Part shown: in pieces, positions 26,676 through 35,836 of the stretch
Layout: every line of letters begins with the position of its first letter
Position numbering within the stretch: the first letter of the stretch is position 1
Assembly (NCBI RefSeq): GCF_014696615.1
Contig: NZ_JACJQJ010000053.1
Location: 1-55,916, forward strand
Length of the DNA: 55,916 nucleotides
Direction of reading: 5' to 3'
Source of the DNA: Nostoc linckia FACHB-104
Lineage (GTDB): Bacteria; Cyanobacteriota; Cyanobacteriia; Cyanobacteriales; Nostocaceae
Program-made: the position numbers and the translations under genes
Notes under the pieces: model-generated
Told to the model about the DNA's origin: nothing
The model's input: the letters and a program-made list of their open reading frames with translations, nothing else
Databases searched by the model: none

Positions 26676-26804
26676 CTAAGCTAATACACCTTTAAATTGC
26701 ATAATTACTTGTAGTGATTGTTGACTATTAACTGTTAACTTTCGACTGTCAACGGTCAACAGCCTAATCGAGTCAATGTGCAAGTTAAATGTGGAACAGC
26801 TTAG
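26676..26804. repeat. Inverted-repeat element A, copy 2
   Basis: Ends CTAAGCTAATACACCTTTAA and TTAAATGTGGAACAGCTTAG are inverted (CTAAGCT/AGCTTAG exact). The 129-bp element contains GACTGTCAACGGTCAACAGCC, almost the same as in the copy at 52191. It sits directly upstream of mtnD and may supply or block promoter sequence. No coding potential. Confidence 0.75.
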
Positions 26805-26898
26805 AATTACTCAGAGAGCTTCCGCTACACTGTTATATAGTTTCCATGAAACGTAACAAGTACAAATACGATGTAATTGTCTTGTATCAGGAGTATTT

Positions 26899-27450
26899 AT
26901 GGCAATTTTAAGATTAGAAACAGGTACAGAATATCAAGATATCGCAGATATTACACGCGAATTGGCATCACTAAATATTCAACTCAATCACTGGAATGTT
27001 GGCAAAAATCCAGAATTACATCGTTTATTAGCACAAGATAGCCTCAATGAGGATGAGAAAGAACAAGTACTTCAAGCCTTAGATGGCTATTTTGAGGAGT
27101 TGCAACAAACAGCAGGTTATCAATCACGGGATCTGGTTGTCTTACATCCTGGAATTACTAACCTTGATGATTTGATGGCAAAGTTTGCCAGCATCCATAC
27201 CCATGCAGATGATGAAGTGCGCTACATCATTGATGGCGAAGCAGTTTTTGGCTTTGTACGTCCTGATGGTAGCCAAGTAGAACTGACAGTGCAGCCAGAA
27301 GAATACATCAACGTACCAGCTAAAACCGAACACTGGTTTCATTTGACTCCAAAAAAGCGAGTTAAAGCAGTACGCTATTTTATTAGTACTGAAGGCTGGG
27401 TTCCTGAATACACAGCTAGACAAATTCGCATTCCTCAGGCTGTGGCCTAA
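26899..27450 (+). CDS. mtnD: Acireductone dioxygenase
   Basis: 183 residues. Cupin enzyme of the methionine-salvage pathway, converting acireductone to the 2-oxo acid precursor of methionine (iron form). Metal ligands: H100, H102 and E106 in HTHADDEVRYI and H145 in TEHWFHL. A ribosome site (CAGGAG) is 8 bases upstream. First gene of mtnD-mtnX-mtnB; the gap to mtnX is 3 bp. No SAM riboswitch was recognised upstream, only a repeat element. Confidence 0.95.
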   Translation: MAILRLETGTEYQDIADITRELASLNIQLNHWNVGKNPELHRLLAQDSLNEDEKEQVLQALDGYFEELQQTAGYQSRDLVVLHPGITNLDDLMAKFASIHTHADDEVRYIIDGEAVFGFVRPDGSQVELTVQPEEYINVPAKTEHWFHLTPKKRVKAVRYFISTEGWVPEYTARQIRIPQAVA

Positions 27451-27453
27451 AAA

Positions 27454-28116
27454 ATGCAGAGAAATCTAGACTTCAGAGGAGAGGATGTGAGGCGAATTAT
27501 CTTTTGCGACTTTGATGGCACAATTACAGCTGAAGAAACCTTTGTTGCAGTTCTCAAGAAGTTTGCACCACAACTATCTGCCAAATTACTTCCCGAAATG
27601 TATGCAAGACGGGTGACACTCCGAGAAGGAGTGAAAACAATCCTGGAATCAATTCCCTCTTCACGCTACAGCGAAATTTTAGAATTTACTCAACCCCAGC
27701 CAATCCGCACGGGATTTGTAGAACTTTTAGATTTCCTAGAGTTTCAAGGAGTTCCCTTAGTTGTAGTTTCAGGGGGATTGCGGGGAATGGTAGAAACTGT
27801 ATTAGATAACCTAGTGCAGCGAATTCATGCAATCCATGCTGTGGATGTAGAAACTAGTAATGATTTTCTAAAAGTCAATTCTCAGTATGAAGGAGGTACA
27901 GAACTGATTGCCAAAGTGCAAGTCATGGCAAAATATCCGGCATATCAGAAGATTGCGATCGGTGACTCGCTGACTGATTTAAATATGGCGCTGGAAGCTA
28001 ATCTAGTTTTTGCGCGCGATCGCCTGGCAGAATATCTAGATGAACATCAAAAACCCTACATTCCTTGGAATGATTTCTCGCAAATTAGAGATTATCTAGT
28101 GAAATTATGGAAGTAA
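27454..28116 (+). CDS. mtnX: 2-hydroxy-3-keto-5-methylthiopentenyl-1-phosphate phosphatase
   Basis: 220 residues. HAD phosphatase of methionine salvage. Motif I is CDFDGTIT (D19, D21), motif II VVVSGGLRG, motif IV GDSLTDLNMA. It starts 3 bp after the mtnD stop and is followed by mtnB 9 bp later, so its assignment is supported by the operon. Confidence 0.9.
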   Translation: MQRNLDFRGEDVRRIIFCDFDGTITAEETFVAVLKKFAPQLSAKLLPEMYARRVTLREGVKTILESIPSSRYSEILEFTQPQPIRTGFVELLDFLEFQGVPLVVVSGGLRGMVETVLDNLVQRIHAIHAVDVETSNDFLKVNSQYEGGTELIAKVQVMAKYPAYQKIAIGDSLTDLNMALEANLVFARDRLAEYLDEHQKPYIPWNDFSQIRDYLVKLWK

Positions 28117-28125
28117 GTCCATTCT

Positions 28126-28770
28126 ATGACTAGCCGAATCATAGACGATGCCCGTATTCAACTGATTGATACTGCCCACAGCTTTTACCAACAAGGTTGG
28201 ATGGTGGGCACAGCAGGTAATCTTTCGATTCGCCTCCCCGATGGTAGCTTTTGGATTACAGCTAGCGGTAAGTCTAAAGGAGAATTATTACCCAGCGATT
28301 TTGTGCGTGTTTATCCAGATGGAAGAGTAGAAAAAGCCTCAACAGATTTACAGCCTTCAGCGGAAACTGCTATTCACCAAATAATTTATACCCTCTTCCC
28401 AGAAGCACAAGCCTGTTACCACGTTCATTCTGTTGAGTCTAATTTAGTTTCCCGCTTTGTTTTAGAAGATAATCTCCCTTTACCACCCTTAGAAATGCTC
28501 AAAGGTTTAGGAGTTTACCAAGAAAACCCCTGTTGTTTTTTACCCATTTTTGCCAATCATTTACAAGTTGCACGCATTGCTTCAGAAATTCAACAGCACT
28601 TCACGGCTAATTCTGGGCAAATACCAGCCCTCCTGATTCGAGATCATGGTGTCACAACTTGGGCATCTTCTCCCGCAGCAGCCCGTAATTATATTGAGAT
28701 ATTAGAATACATCTTTCGCTACATGGTTACTGAGCGTATGATAAGTGGCGGAGGAAGAGGGGACAAATAA
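28126..28770 (+). CDS. mtnB: Methylthioribulose-1-phosphate dehydratase
   Basis: 214 residues. Class II aldolase/adducin fold zinc enzyme. Motifs: GWMVGTAGNLSIRL, ITASGKSKGEL, and zinc ligands in CYHVHS (H99, H101) with another His in IRDHGVTTW. It acts just before the enolase/phosphatase step of MtnX. The upstream isomerase MtnA and the phosphorylase are not in the window. Confidence 0.93.
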   Translation: MTSRIIDDARIQLIDTAHSFYQQGWMVGTAGNLSIRLPDGSFWITASGKSKGELLPSDFVRVYPDGRVEKASTDLQPSAETAIHQIIYTLFPEAQACYHVHSVESNLVSRFVLEDNLPLPPLEMLKGLGVYQENPCCFLPIFANHLQVARIASEIQQHFTANSGQIPALLIRDHGVTTWASSPAAARNYIEILEYIFRYMVTERMISGGGRGDK

Positions 28771-28836
28771 AAAATGTCAAACCCCAAATCCCAAATACCA
28801 AACACCTAACACCAAAAACCCAACACCAAAAACCAA

Positions 28837-29136
28837 ATGACTACCCAAACTATTCGCGTTGTTGCCCATGTAACTGCTTTACCTGAAAAATTAGAAGAAA
28901 TTAAAGCAGTTCTGTTGGAATTAATTGAACCAACCCGACAAGAAGCAGGTGCTATCAAGTATGAACTCTTGCAAAACCAGAACGATCCCACAGATTTTAC
29001 TTTTGTAGAGGAATGGGCTTCTAACGATGCTTTGGATACTCATTTAAATTCAGCCCATTTGCAAGCAGCAGCAGCAAAACTGCAAAGTTTGGTGGCTGCA
29101 CCACCAGATATTCGTCGTTATTATTTGATAGCATAA
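28837..29136 (+). CDS. Antibiotic biosynthesis monooxygenase-like (ABM) protein
   Basis: 99 residues. Typical ABM dimeric barrel: RVVAHVTALPEKLEEIKAVLLELIEPTRQEAGAIKYELLQN, then FVEEWASNDALDTHLNSAHLQ. Related YgiN-type proteins oxidise quinols; the substrate here is unknown. The 66 bp before the ATG consist of ACCAAA-type short repeats, so the ribosome site is unclear. It ends before a strong terminator (29156-29187). Confidence 0.88.
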   Translation: MTTQTIRVVAHVTALPEKLEEIKAVLLELIEPTRQEAGAIKYELLQNQNDPTDFTFVEEWASNDALDTHLNSAHLQAAAAKLQSLVAAPPDIRRYYLIA

Positions 29137-29155
29137 TACCTCATTCCCTATGCCC

Positions 29156-29187
29156 AAAAACTCCGCCCCTTTATAGGTGGAGTTTTT
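29156..29187 (+). terminator. Terminator between ABM gene and the convergent gene
   Basis: AAAACTCCGCC faces GGTGGAGTTTT around TTTATA, with a T-run on the plus strand (29183-29187) and an A-run (T-run on minus) at 29156-29160. It can serve both convergent genes. Confidence 0.8.
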
Positions 29188-29188
29188 A

Positions 29189-29773
29189 TTATTTAATGCG
29201 ATAGCGGATTAATTTCTTGACTTCTGCTAAAGATAAGCCTAATTCTTGGGCAATCATTGCCTCTACCTGGTCAATATCTATAGAGGTAAACTCTAAGTTA
29301 AACTTGGTAAGAATAGAATTAGTAGTGCTAACTTCAACCTCAGTTAAATTATTTACTCTATCAATTTCAGCTTTCATAACTCGCAAAATAACTGGTAGTT
29401 CTATCAAAATTTGCTTCTTACCGTTAAACTTTTTAGCTGATGAATTAGCTAAACCCAGTTTTTGTGCAATTATGGCTTCTTCTGGCGTTAATGCTTGATG
29501 CGATAATTCAAACTCTAATTTCTTATAGTTAGAGGCTTCTGTTTTGACTTCAACTTGAGTAAAACTTGGCTCTTTGTCAATTTCTGTGGCAACTACTGTT
29601 AAATTTAACTTTAAATGCACTTGAGATCTGGTATCAGCTTCTAGTTGATCTACTGTTCCGTAGCTGCGTCGCAATAACTGCTTAGTTGTTACACCACTAA
29701 ACAACCAAAAAGCAATACCAATCATTACTAAAGGCAGTATAACCAGTAAGTATTTAACCTTAAATTTAGGCAT
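29189..29773 (-). CDS. Hypothetical membrane-anchored protein with duplicated ELGLS-type motif
   Basis: Not recognised. 194 residues. Residues about 7-26 form a signal anchor (YLLVILPLVMIGIAFWLFSG). The soluble part contains two similar segments: ALTPEEAIIAQKLGLANSSAKK (about 92-113) and DIDQVEAMIAQELGLSLAEVKK (about 166-187), both helix-turn-like, each preceded by a Lys/Glu-rich beta region. This is an internal duplication. Extracytoplasmic location is inferred. Confidence 0.6.
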   Translation of the reverse strand: MPKFKVKYLLVILPLVMIGIAFWLFSGVTTKQLLRRSYGTVDQLEADTRSQVHLKLNLTVVATEIDKEPSFTQVEVKTEASNYKKLEFELSHQALTPEEAIIAQKLGLANSSAKKFNGKKQILIELPVILRVMKAEIDRVNNLTEVEVSTTNSILTKFNLEFTSIDIDQVEAMIAQELGLSLAEVKKLIRYRIK

Positions 29774-29833
29774 TTTTACATTTCAAAATTAAACTGAAAT
29801 CAACAAAAAATCTAATTTTTATCAGTTCAAGTG

Positions 29834-29865
29834 GGATGCGTTACGCTATCGCTAACGCATCCTAC
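29834..29865. repeat. Dispersed hairpin (GGATGCGTTA type)
   Basis: GGATGCGTTACGCTATCGCT / AACGCATCC folds as a hairpin and matches the copy at 16082-16114 except for one or two loop bases. Confidence 0.75.
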
Positions 29866-30009
29866 AAAAGCAAAATTTTATACTTAACATCAAATATCAA
29901 CATTAAGAATGAATATACTTTATCACCATCGGATGATGTAAAGAAATTGAGGCTTTTCTATGATTTTCTGAGAAGAAATTGACCTAAATAAATTTCACCC
30001 GACGGATAT

Positions 30010-30696
30010 ATGCGAATCTTACTTGTAGAAGATGACCTTGAACAGTTAGAGCCATTACAAGGGATTTTAACCGAAGCTGGATATACCGTTGATGGTGTTG
30101 AAGATGGTGAAACAGCTCAGTGGCTATTGGCGCACAAAGATTATGACCTATTAATTTTAGATTGGATGTTACCAAATGTTAGCGGTTTAAGTCTTTGCCA
30201 ACAGTATCGACGTGCTGGCAAAAATGCACCTGTACTCATGCTTACGGCTAAGGATACTACAGTTGATAAAGTGATGGGTTTAGATGCAGGAGCCGATGAT
30301 TATTTGGTAAAACCAGCGGATTTGATAGAATTATTGGCGCGAGTACGTGCGTTGGCAAGACGAGTTCCTTCTTGGCAAGGTGATTCGTTATCTGTATCAG
30401 ATTTACAATTACATTTAAATAGCTTGATTCTTGAGCGTGGCTCTAAGACTGTAGAGTTATCTCACCGCGAAGCCCAATTACTAGAATATTTAATGCGACA
30501 TCCCAACCAAATTTTAACCCGTGACCAACTTGAACAAGCATTATGGGAATGGGGTGCAGAACCAGAAAGTAATGCTTTAACTGTGCTAGTACGTAAATTG
30601 CGGCATAGGTTACAAATCATTGGTGCAGGAGATTGGATTAAAACTGTTTACGGTATGGGATACAGTTTAAAATCACCTGAAACGGTAACGGTTTAA
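30010..30696 (+). CDS. rppA: OmpR-family response regulator (RppA-like)
   Basis: 228 residues. Receiver domain with acidic pocket ED at 7-8, phospho-Asp D51 (ILDWMLP), Thr79 (MLTAKD) and K101 (YLVKPADL). C-terminal winged helix (about 125-225): LSHREAQLLEYLMRHPNQILTRDQL, ALTVLVRKLRHRLQ. A cognate kinase gene follows 111 bp downstream. The RppA label (photosynthesis/nickel control in Synechocystis) is from recall of similarity and is not certain; the target genes are unknown. Confidence 0.8.
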   Translation: MRILLVEDDLEQLEPLQGILTEAGYTVDGVEDGETAQWLLAHKDYDLLILDWMLPNVSGLSLCQQYRRAGKNAPVLMLTAKDTTVDKVMGLDAGADDYLVKPADLIELLARVRALARRVPSWQGDSLSVSDLQLHLNSLILERGSKTVELSHREAQLLEYLMRHPNQILTRDQLEQALWEWGAEPESNALTVLVRKLRHRLQIIGAGDWIKTVYGMGYSLKSPETVTV

Positions 30697-30807
30697 TCCA
30701 AAATATTATTGATTTAATGCATAAAAGTTGTAGTGATTAGTGCAATTTTTTATGATTTGCCTTTTCGCTAATGCCCAATTCCCAATGCCCTATGCCCAAT
30801 TTGAATT

Positions 30808-32073
30808 ATGTTTAATCGTAGCCGTCGCAATATTGCAACTTGGTTTACTCTGGCAATGGGGAGTATTTTAATAGTATTTGCGGCGCTAATTTATTCTATG
30901 GAAGTTAAAGATGAACTGGAGGAGCTTGATAGATTAATTTATAAAAAAACAACAGTAATGGCAGCTAATGTTAAATATAAATTTAACAATGCTCAACGGA
31001 AAGTAGATTTAGAAAATGTTCCCTTATTAGGAAGTCGGGCGCAACTACCACCAGATAGCCAATTTGTTTATGTGCGTTGGTATGATGAGCAAAAGCAGTT
31101 AGTCCAATTTTTTGGAGAACTGCCAAAACAGCAAATAACTATCACAAATGGTTTCCATACATTAGAAACTGAAAACGATCGCATTTGGCTGCGTCAAGTA
31201 ACTTTACCTGTTTACCAAGATGGATTGTTAATTGGTTATTTACAAGCTGCAATACCAATGACAGGGATGGAAGATAATCTGGCTCAGTTACGGTTAGTTT
31301 TATCTATTGCAGTACCAACAACTTTAGGAGTTATTGCACTAACAGGTTGGTGGTTGGGTGGATTAGCCATGCAACCAATTCTCCACAGTTACTCACAACT
31401 GATGCGATTTACAGCAGATGCTTCCCATGAACTGCGTTCTCCCTTAGCAGCAGTCATTAGTAATGCTCAGTATGGTTCATTATCTACTACTCATAATTTA
31501 GAAGCACAGCAGCAACGCTTTCAAAAAATAGTTGATATTGCCAAGTCAATGAGTAATTTGGTAGATAATTTACTATTTTTAGCCCGTCATGAAGGTAGAT
31601 TATCTCAGGAAAACTTACAAAAATTTGATTTAAAAAATTTAGTGCAGCAGTTAATAGATGACTATGCCAAACATGAGATTGCACAGCATCTTAATTTCAA
31701 AAGTGAACTTACTATAGAGCGTGTAAATATTTACGGAAATCCTGAATTGCTGCGTCAAGCTGTAACTAATTTAGTAAATAATGCTTGTAAATATACTCCT
31801 GCTGGTGGTGAAGTCAAGTTACGGTTGTTGAAACAACATTGCCTAGCTGTGATTGCAGTTACAGATAATGGTATCGGTATTTCACAAAGCGATTTACCAA
31901 ATATTTTTGAGCGATTTTATCGCGTTAGTAAGGAGCGTTCTCGTAAGACTGGTGGGTTTGGATTAGGACTAGCGATCGCTCAACAAATAGTAATAGCTCA
32001 TGGCGGTCAAATTCACGTTTCTAGTGTAGTCGGGAAAGGGTCAAATTTTCAAATTATTTTACCTTTGATATGA
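30808..32073 (+). CDS. rppB: Sensor histidine kinase, partner of the regulator at 30010
   Basis: 421 residues. Two membrane segments (about 10-30 and 162-185) enclose a periplasmic sensor domain of about 130 residues. Catalytic core: H-box [16 protein letters not shown] (H207), N-box [15 protein letters not shown]1 [10 protein letters not shown]-box IFERFYR, G2 GFGLGLAIA. It would autophosphorylate H207 and pass phosphate to D51 of the adjacent regulator. The signal is unknown. No full HAMP domain is evident. The RppB name is by context. Confidence 0.85.
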   Translation: MFNRSRRNIATWFTLAMGSILIVFAALIYSMEVKDELEELDRLIYKKTTVMAANVKYKFNNAQRKVDLENVPLLGSRAQLPPDSQFVYVRWYDEQKQLVQFFGELPKQQITITNGFHTLETENDRIWLRQVTLPVYQDGLLIGYLQAAIPMTGMEDNLAQLRLVLSIAVPTTLGVIALTGWWLGGLAMQPILHSYSQLMRFTADASHELRSPLAAVISNAQYGSLSTTHNLEAQQQRFQKIVDIAKSMSNLVDNLLFLARHEGRLSQENLQKFDLKNLVQQLIDDYAKHEIAQHLNFKSELTIERVNIYGNPELLRQAVTNLVNNACKYTPAGGEVKLRLLKQHCLAVIAVTDNGIGISQSDLPNIFERFYRVSKERSRKTGGFGLGLAIAQQIVIAHGGQIHVSSVVGKGSNFQIILPLI

Positions 32074-32116
32074 AACTATAACATTCCTGTCAATACTGCA
32101 AAGGATAGATTTTTTT

Positions 32117-32170
32117 AAGGTGAAAGGGTAAAGGGAAAAGGTGAAAACCTTTAACCATTACCCTTTTCCC
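32117..32170. repeat. Purine/pyrimidine hairpin
   Basis: AAGGTGAAAGGGTAAAGGG (left arm) faces TTACCCTTTTCCC (right arm). It resembles the core of the element at 20992-21117, but lacks its outer ends. Confidence 0.6.
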
Positions 32171-32322
32171 ATTTCTCTCACAATTATTGAGATTGTTGTC
32201 ACTTTTAAATCACATTTGCTTGTCAAACTGAAAGAAACGCAGAGTTTAAAAGTAATTATCAATGAAGCAACTTAACTCCTCGGCTTATTGCGATAATAGC
32301 GCTCTTTAAAGAGTACTGCTAA

Positions 32323-33741
32323 GTGTTGCATAAGCTCAAATTACAATTCGTGGGAACTGATGTGAAGAGACAACAAAACTACAGCAATTTACAAGAACAT
32401 ACCGCTATAGCCTCAGTTGCAGCACCAAAGCAATCATTAGCTTTATTAGATGCTGTTGCTCTAATTGTGGGGATTGTCATTGGTGCAGGAATTTTTCAAA
32501 CTCCGGCATTTGTCGCAGCGAATGCAGGTAGCGATATAAATGTCTTACTGCTGTGGTTACTTGGTGGTGCGGTTTCTTTGGTTGGGGCATTGTGCTACGC
32601 AGAATTAGCAACTACTTACCCTGATGTTGGGGGAACTTACTATTATTTGAAACGTGCTTTTGGACGTTCAGTTGCTTTTCTGTTTGCCTGGGCAAGAATG
32701 ACAGTAATTCAAACTGGTTCAATTGTCTTGTTGGCGTTTGTTTTTGGTGACTATTTTTCTGGGTTATGGCTGTTAGGGCCTTATTCTTCTTCCATTTATG
32801 CGGCGATCGCAATTATCCTGCTAACAGGTTTGAACATTCTCGGTTTATACCCTGGTAAATGGACGCAAAATTGGCTGACTGCGGCTAAAATACTGGGTTT
32901 ACTCCTAGTGGTGATGATTGGAGTTACCGCTAATAACCCTACACCACTCCCAACTCCTACCACTTCTGCAACTTCAACAAACTGGGGATTGGCAATGGTA
33001 TTTGTTTTGCTGTCCTTTGGAGGATGGAATGAAGCAGCTTATATCTCAGCCGAAATAAAAGATAGAAAGCGCAATATAGTGCGATCGCTAGTTTGGAGTA
33101 TCGGTATCATCACCGCTATTTATCTGCTCATTAATTTGGCGTATTTACGAGGCTTAGGATTAACAGGAATGGCAAAGTCTGAAGCTGTCGCCGCCTCTTT
33201 AATGGATCGGACTGTGGGGACATCTGGAGCTTTATTTTTGAGTATTTTGGTAGCAATTTGTACTCTAGGAGCAATTAATGCCACCATTTTGACAGGCGCA
33301 CGCAGTAATTACGCCCTAGGGCAAGATTTCTCGATGTTTTCCTTCATGGGAGGTTGGCAACAGCAAAAGGAAACGCCCACTCAAGCCTTAATCATCCAAG
33401 GTGCGATCGCTCTTTCACTGGTGTTTTTGGGCACAATTGCCCGCAATGGTTTTGAAACAATGGTGGAATACACCGCACCAGTATTTTGGTTCTTTTTCCT
33501 ACTGTCTGCAATTTCACTATTTGTTTTACGCAAACGAGATCCCCAAATAAATCGACCTTTCCAAGTGCCATTTTATCCTTGGATTCCCTTGCTGTTTTGC
33601 ATTATTTGTGGCTACTTGCTTTACTCCAGCTTGGCTTATACAGGCATTGGGGCAATAGTTGGGGTTTTAGTTGTGGGTGCAGGTATTCCCTTGTTGTTGT
33701 GGAGTAACTACCGACAACGTTCGCTAAGAGACTGGCGATAA
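32323..33741 (+). CDS. APC-family amino acid permease
   Basis: 472 residues. About 12 transmembrane segments. The APC signature is seen in segment 1: ALIVGIVIGAGIFQTPAFVAANAG, and segment 2: GGAVSLVGALCYAELATTYPDVGGTYYYLKRAFG. Substrate not determinable. The start is GTG (reads MLHKLKLQF); an internal start a little later is possible, since the first about 40 residues are hydrophilic. Lies downstream of the two-component pair on the same strand, 249 bp away. Confidence 0.88.
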   Translation: MLHKLKLQFVGTDVKRQQNYSNLQEHTAIASVAAPKQSLALLDAVALIVGIVIGAGIFQTPAFVAANAGSDINVLLLWLLGGAVSLVGALCYAELATTYPDVGGTYYYLKRAFGRSVAFLFAWARMTVIQTGSIVLLAFVFGDYFSGLWLLGPYSSSIYAAIAIILLTGLNILGLYPGKWTQNWLTAAKILGLLLVVMIGVTANNPTPLPTPTTSATSTNWGLAMVFVLLSFGGWNEAAYISAEIKDRKRNIVRSLVWSIGIITAIYLLINLAYLRGLGLTGMAKSEAVAASLMDRTVGTSGALFLSILVAICTLGAINATILTGARSNYALGQDFSMFSFMGGWQQQKETPTQALIIQGAIALSLVFLGTIARNGFETMVEYTAPVFWFFFLLSAISLFVLRKRDPQINRPFQVPFYPWIPLLFCIICGYLLYSSLAYTGIGAIVGVLVVGAGIPLLLWSNYRQRSLRDWR

Positions 33742-33927
33742 ATAGGCAGGGGGAAAATTACAAAACTCATCTGCATAAATTGGTGAATTTTTTTGTAGGA
33801 ATTTCCCTAATAAATCAAAATTACTGCTTAATCCATCTGCCATGTTTTGACTCTGCTTCTGAATAAAATTTTCATTTTCTATCTATTCTTTTGCTGGAAA
33901 AACTAACAATTGACAAAGGAGAAAACT

Positions 33928-34545
33928 ATGAAATTACAAAGAATTGTGCTTTTACTGATCGCCAGCGTTAGCGTTGCTAGTTTGGGTGTTGCAGGATGTT
34001 CTTCAGTACGTGATTTTGAAGCAGATGCCCAAACATCTACTCCGGCTACTACCCCAGTACAACAAGTTCAACCCGATGTACCTTATGTGCCAACTCCACA
34101 GCCTGTAGTGGATGCGATGTTAAAACTAGCAAAAGTGAATGGTAACGATTTGATTTATGACTTAGGTAGTGGCGATGGCAGAATTCCCATTACAGCAGCA
34201 CAGAAATATGGGGCGCGTGGTGTTGGTATAGATATCGATCCGCAACGCGTACAAGAAGCAAAACAAAATCTCCAAAGTGCTAAAGTAGGCGATCGCGTTG
34301 AGTTCCGCCAACAAGATTTATTTCAAACAGATTTAAGCAAAGCTTCGGTAGTTACCCTCTATTTACTACCAGATATCAATTTAAAACTCAGACCCAAGTT
34401 ATTACAAGAACTTAAACCAGGTACCCGCATTGTTTCCCACGCTTTTGATATGGGCGATTGGAAACCGCAACAAGTTCAGGAAGTAGACGGTAAAACTATT
34501 TACCTCTGGATCGTTCCTGAAAATGTTCCTGCTAACCTGCGGTAA
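33928..34545 (+). CDS. SAM-dependent methyltransferase with a lipoprotein signal
   Basis: 205 residues from the ATG at 33928, with AAAGGAG 7 bases upstream. A signal peptide with lipobox LGVAGC (C24) is followed by a Thr/Pro/Gln linker and then a class I methyltransferase core: IYDLGSGDGRIPI (SAM motif I), VGIDIDPQRV (acidic residue after beta 2), QQDLFQ and LPDINLKL. Such an enzyme outside the cytoplasm would lack SAM, which is odd; either the lipobox is not used or the protein has another role. No partner gene is adjacent. Confidence 0.75.
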   Translation: MKLQRIVLLLIASVSVASLGVAGCSSVRDFEADAQTSTPATTPVQQVQPDVPYVPTPQPVVDAMLKLAKVNGNDLIYDLGSGDGRIPITAAQKYGARGVGIDIDPQRVQEAKQNLQSAKVGDRVEFRQQDLFQTDLSKASVVTLYLLPDINLKLRPKLLQELKPGTRIVSHAFDMGDWKPQQVQEVDGKTIYLWIVPENVPANLR

Positions 34546-34668
34546 ATAGCCAAAATTATTTAGTTTTGCAGCAGTTTTTGTAGGGTGGATAGGAAATTTT
34601 AGTACTGTCCATCCTATGATGACGGCGTTTTTCAGCTAATAGGAATCTCTGTACAAGGAAGGATTACT

Positions 34669-35478
34669 ATGAAAGGATTAAAAGGTAAAAATGTTTTAAT
34701 CACTGGAGCTAGTTCGGGTATTGGTCAGGCAATAGCTATTCGCCTAGCTCAAGAAGGATGTAACATCGCTATTAATTACCGCAAAAGTTTGGCAGAAGCG
34801 GAAGATACTGAAGAAATGGCGATTCAAAAAGCTTGTGGAGATATTACGAATTGCAGTGTTCAATCATTACCAATTCAAGGCGATGTTTCTCAAGAAGCAG
34901 ACATCATTGAGATGGTAAATACTGTTATTGAAAAATTTGGTAGTTTGGATATTCTGATCAATAATGCGGGAATTCAAAAAGAATGTCCTTCTCATGAGTT
35001 AAAAACAGAAGATTTTGACCAAGTACTAGCAGTAAACTTGCGAGGTGCTTATCTCTGCGCTCGTGAGGCTATTAAACATTATCTTTCACAAAACCGTTCT
35101 GGGGTAATCATCAATATTTCTAGCGTTCATGAAATTATTCCCAGACCAATGTATATAAGTTATTCTATTAGCAAAGGTGGGATGGAAAATCTCACTAAAA
35201 CTTTAGCTTTAGAGTATGCGAACCGAGGTATTCGTGTTAATGCCATAGCACCAGGGGCGACGATTACACCTATTAATGAAGCTTGGACTGATGACCCAGA
35301 AAAGAAAGCTGTTGTAGAAAGTCATATTCCCATGAATCGTGCGGGAACTGCGGAAGAAATGGCGGCGGCGGTAGCTTTTTTAGCTTCTGATGAAGCAACA
35401 TACATCACAGGTCAAACCCTGTTTATTGATGGGGGATTAACTCTGTATGCCGATTTTCGAGAAGCTTGGTCTGCTTAG
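34669..35478 (+). CDS. SDR-family glucose 1-dehydrogenase-like oxidoreductase
   Basis: 269 residues. Short-chain dehydrogenase: TGASSGIG (12-19) coenzyme loop, NNAGIQ, catalytic S in INISSVHE, and YSISKGG (Tyr/Lys pair). C-terminal signature FLASDEATYITGQTLFIDGG fits glucose 1-dehydrogenase-type SDRs; the true substrate may be another sugar or alcohol. The TAG stop coincides with the terminal TTAGGGACTT of repeat element B, and the extra C-terminal residues (LYADFREAWSA) may derive from it. Confidence 0.85.
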   Translation: MKGLKGKNVLITGASSGIGQAIAIRLAQEGCNIAINYRKSLAEAEDTEEMAIQKACGDITNCSVQSLPIQGDVSQEADIIEMVNTVIEKFGSLDILINNAGIQKECPSHELKTEDFDQVLAVNLRGAYLCAREAIKHYLSQNRSGVIINISSVHEIIPRPMYISYSISKGGMENLTKTLALEYANRGIRVNAIAPGATITPINEAWTDDPEKKAVVESHIPMNRAGTAEEMAAAVAFLASDEATYITGQTLFIDGGLTLYADFREAWSA

Positions 35479-35572
35479 GGACTTTCATTCTTGGCAAGGG
35501 GGTAGGGAGCAGGGGGAAAATAAAATATTATCTCTGATAAATTGGATCATTTATTTTCTGGAAGTCCCTTAA
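35475..35572. repeat. Inverted-repeat element B, copy 1
   Basis: Ends TTAGGGACTT (35475 on) and AAGTCCCTTAA (to 35572). The interior has AAGGGGGTAGGGAGCAGGGG, then ATTATCTCTGATAAATTGG and TTTTCTGG. The copy at 50322-50446 has the same order of motifs. The SDR stop codon is inside the left end. The remainder of the 35573-35836 gap holds CCTTTTCC/ATTCCC-type short repeats and no gene. Confidence 0.75.
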
Positions 35573-35836
35573 AGGTTTCTATCCCACTCAGTGAAGCGTT
35601 TGACCTGTAAATTTGGTTTGGGATTTCTTCCCTTTTCCTATTCCTATTCCCCATTACCCCTTAACCGATAAATGAGTTGTTCTTCAGTAGTAGTGCCTAT
35701 GGAAACTGATGTCTGCAATACTTACATCAATAATTAGCTTGAACCAAAAATTAACTCGCACTACACCTCAGAGAAGTTAGTATGGGCTAATTCCTGATTC
35801 AAGCAAAAATTCAGGATTAACATCCTGACTAAGAAA

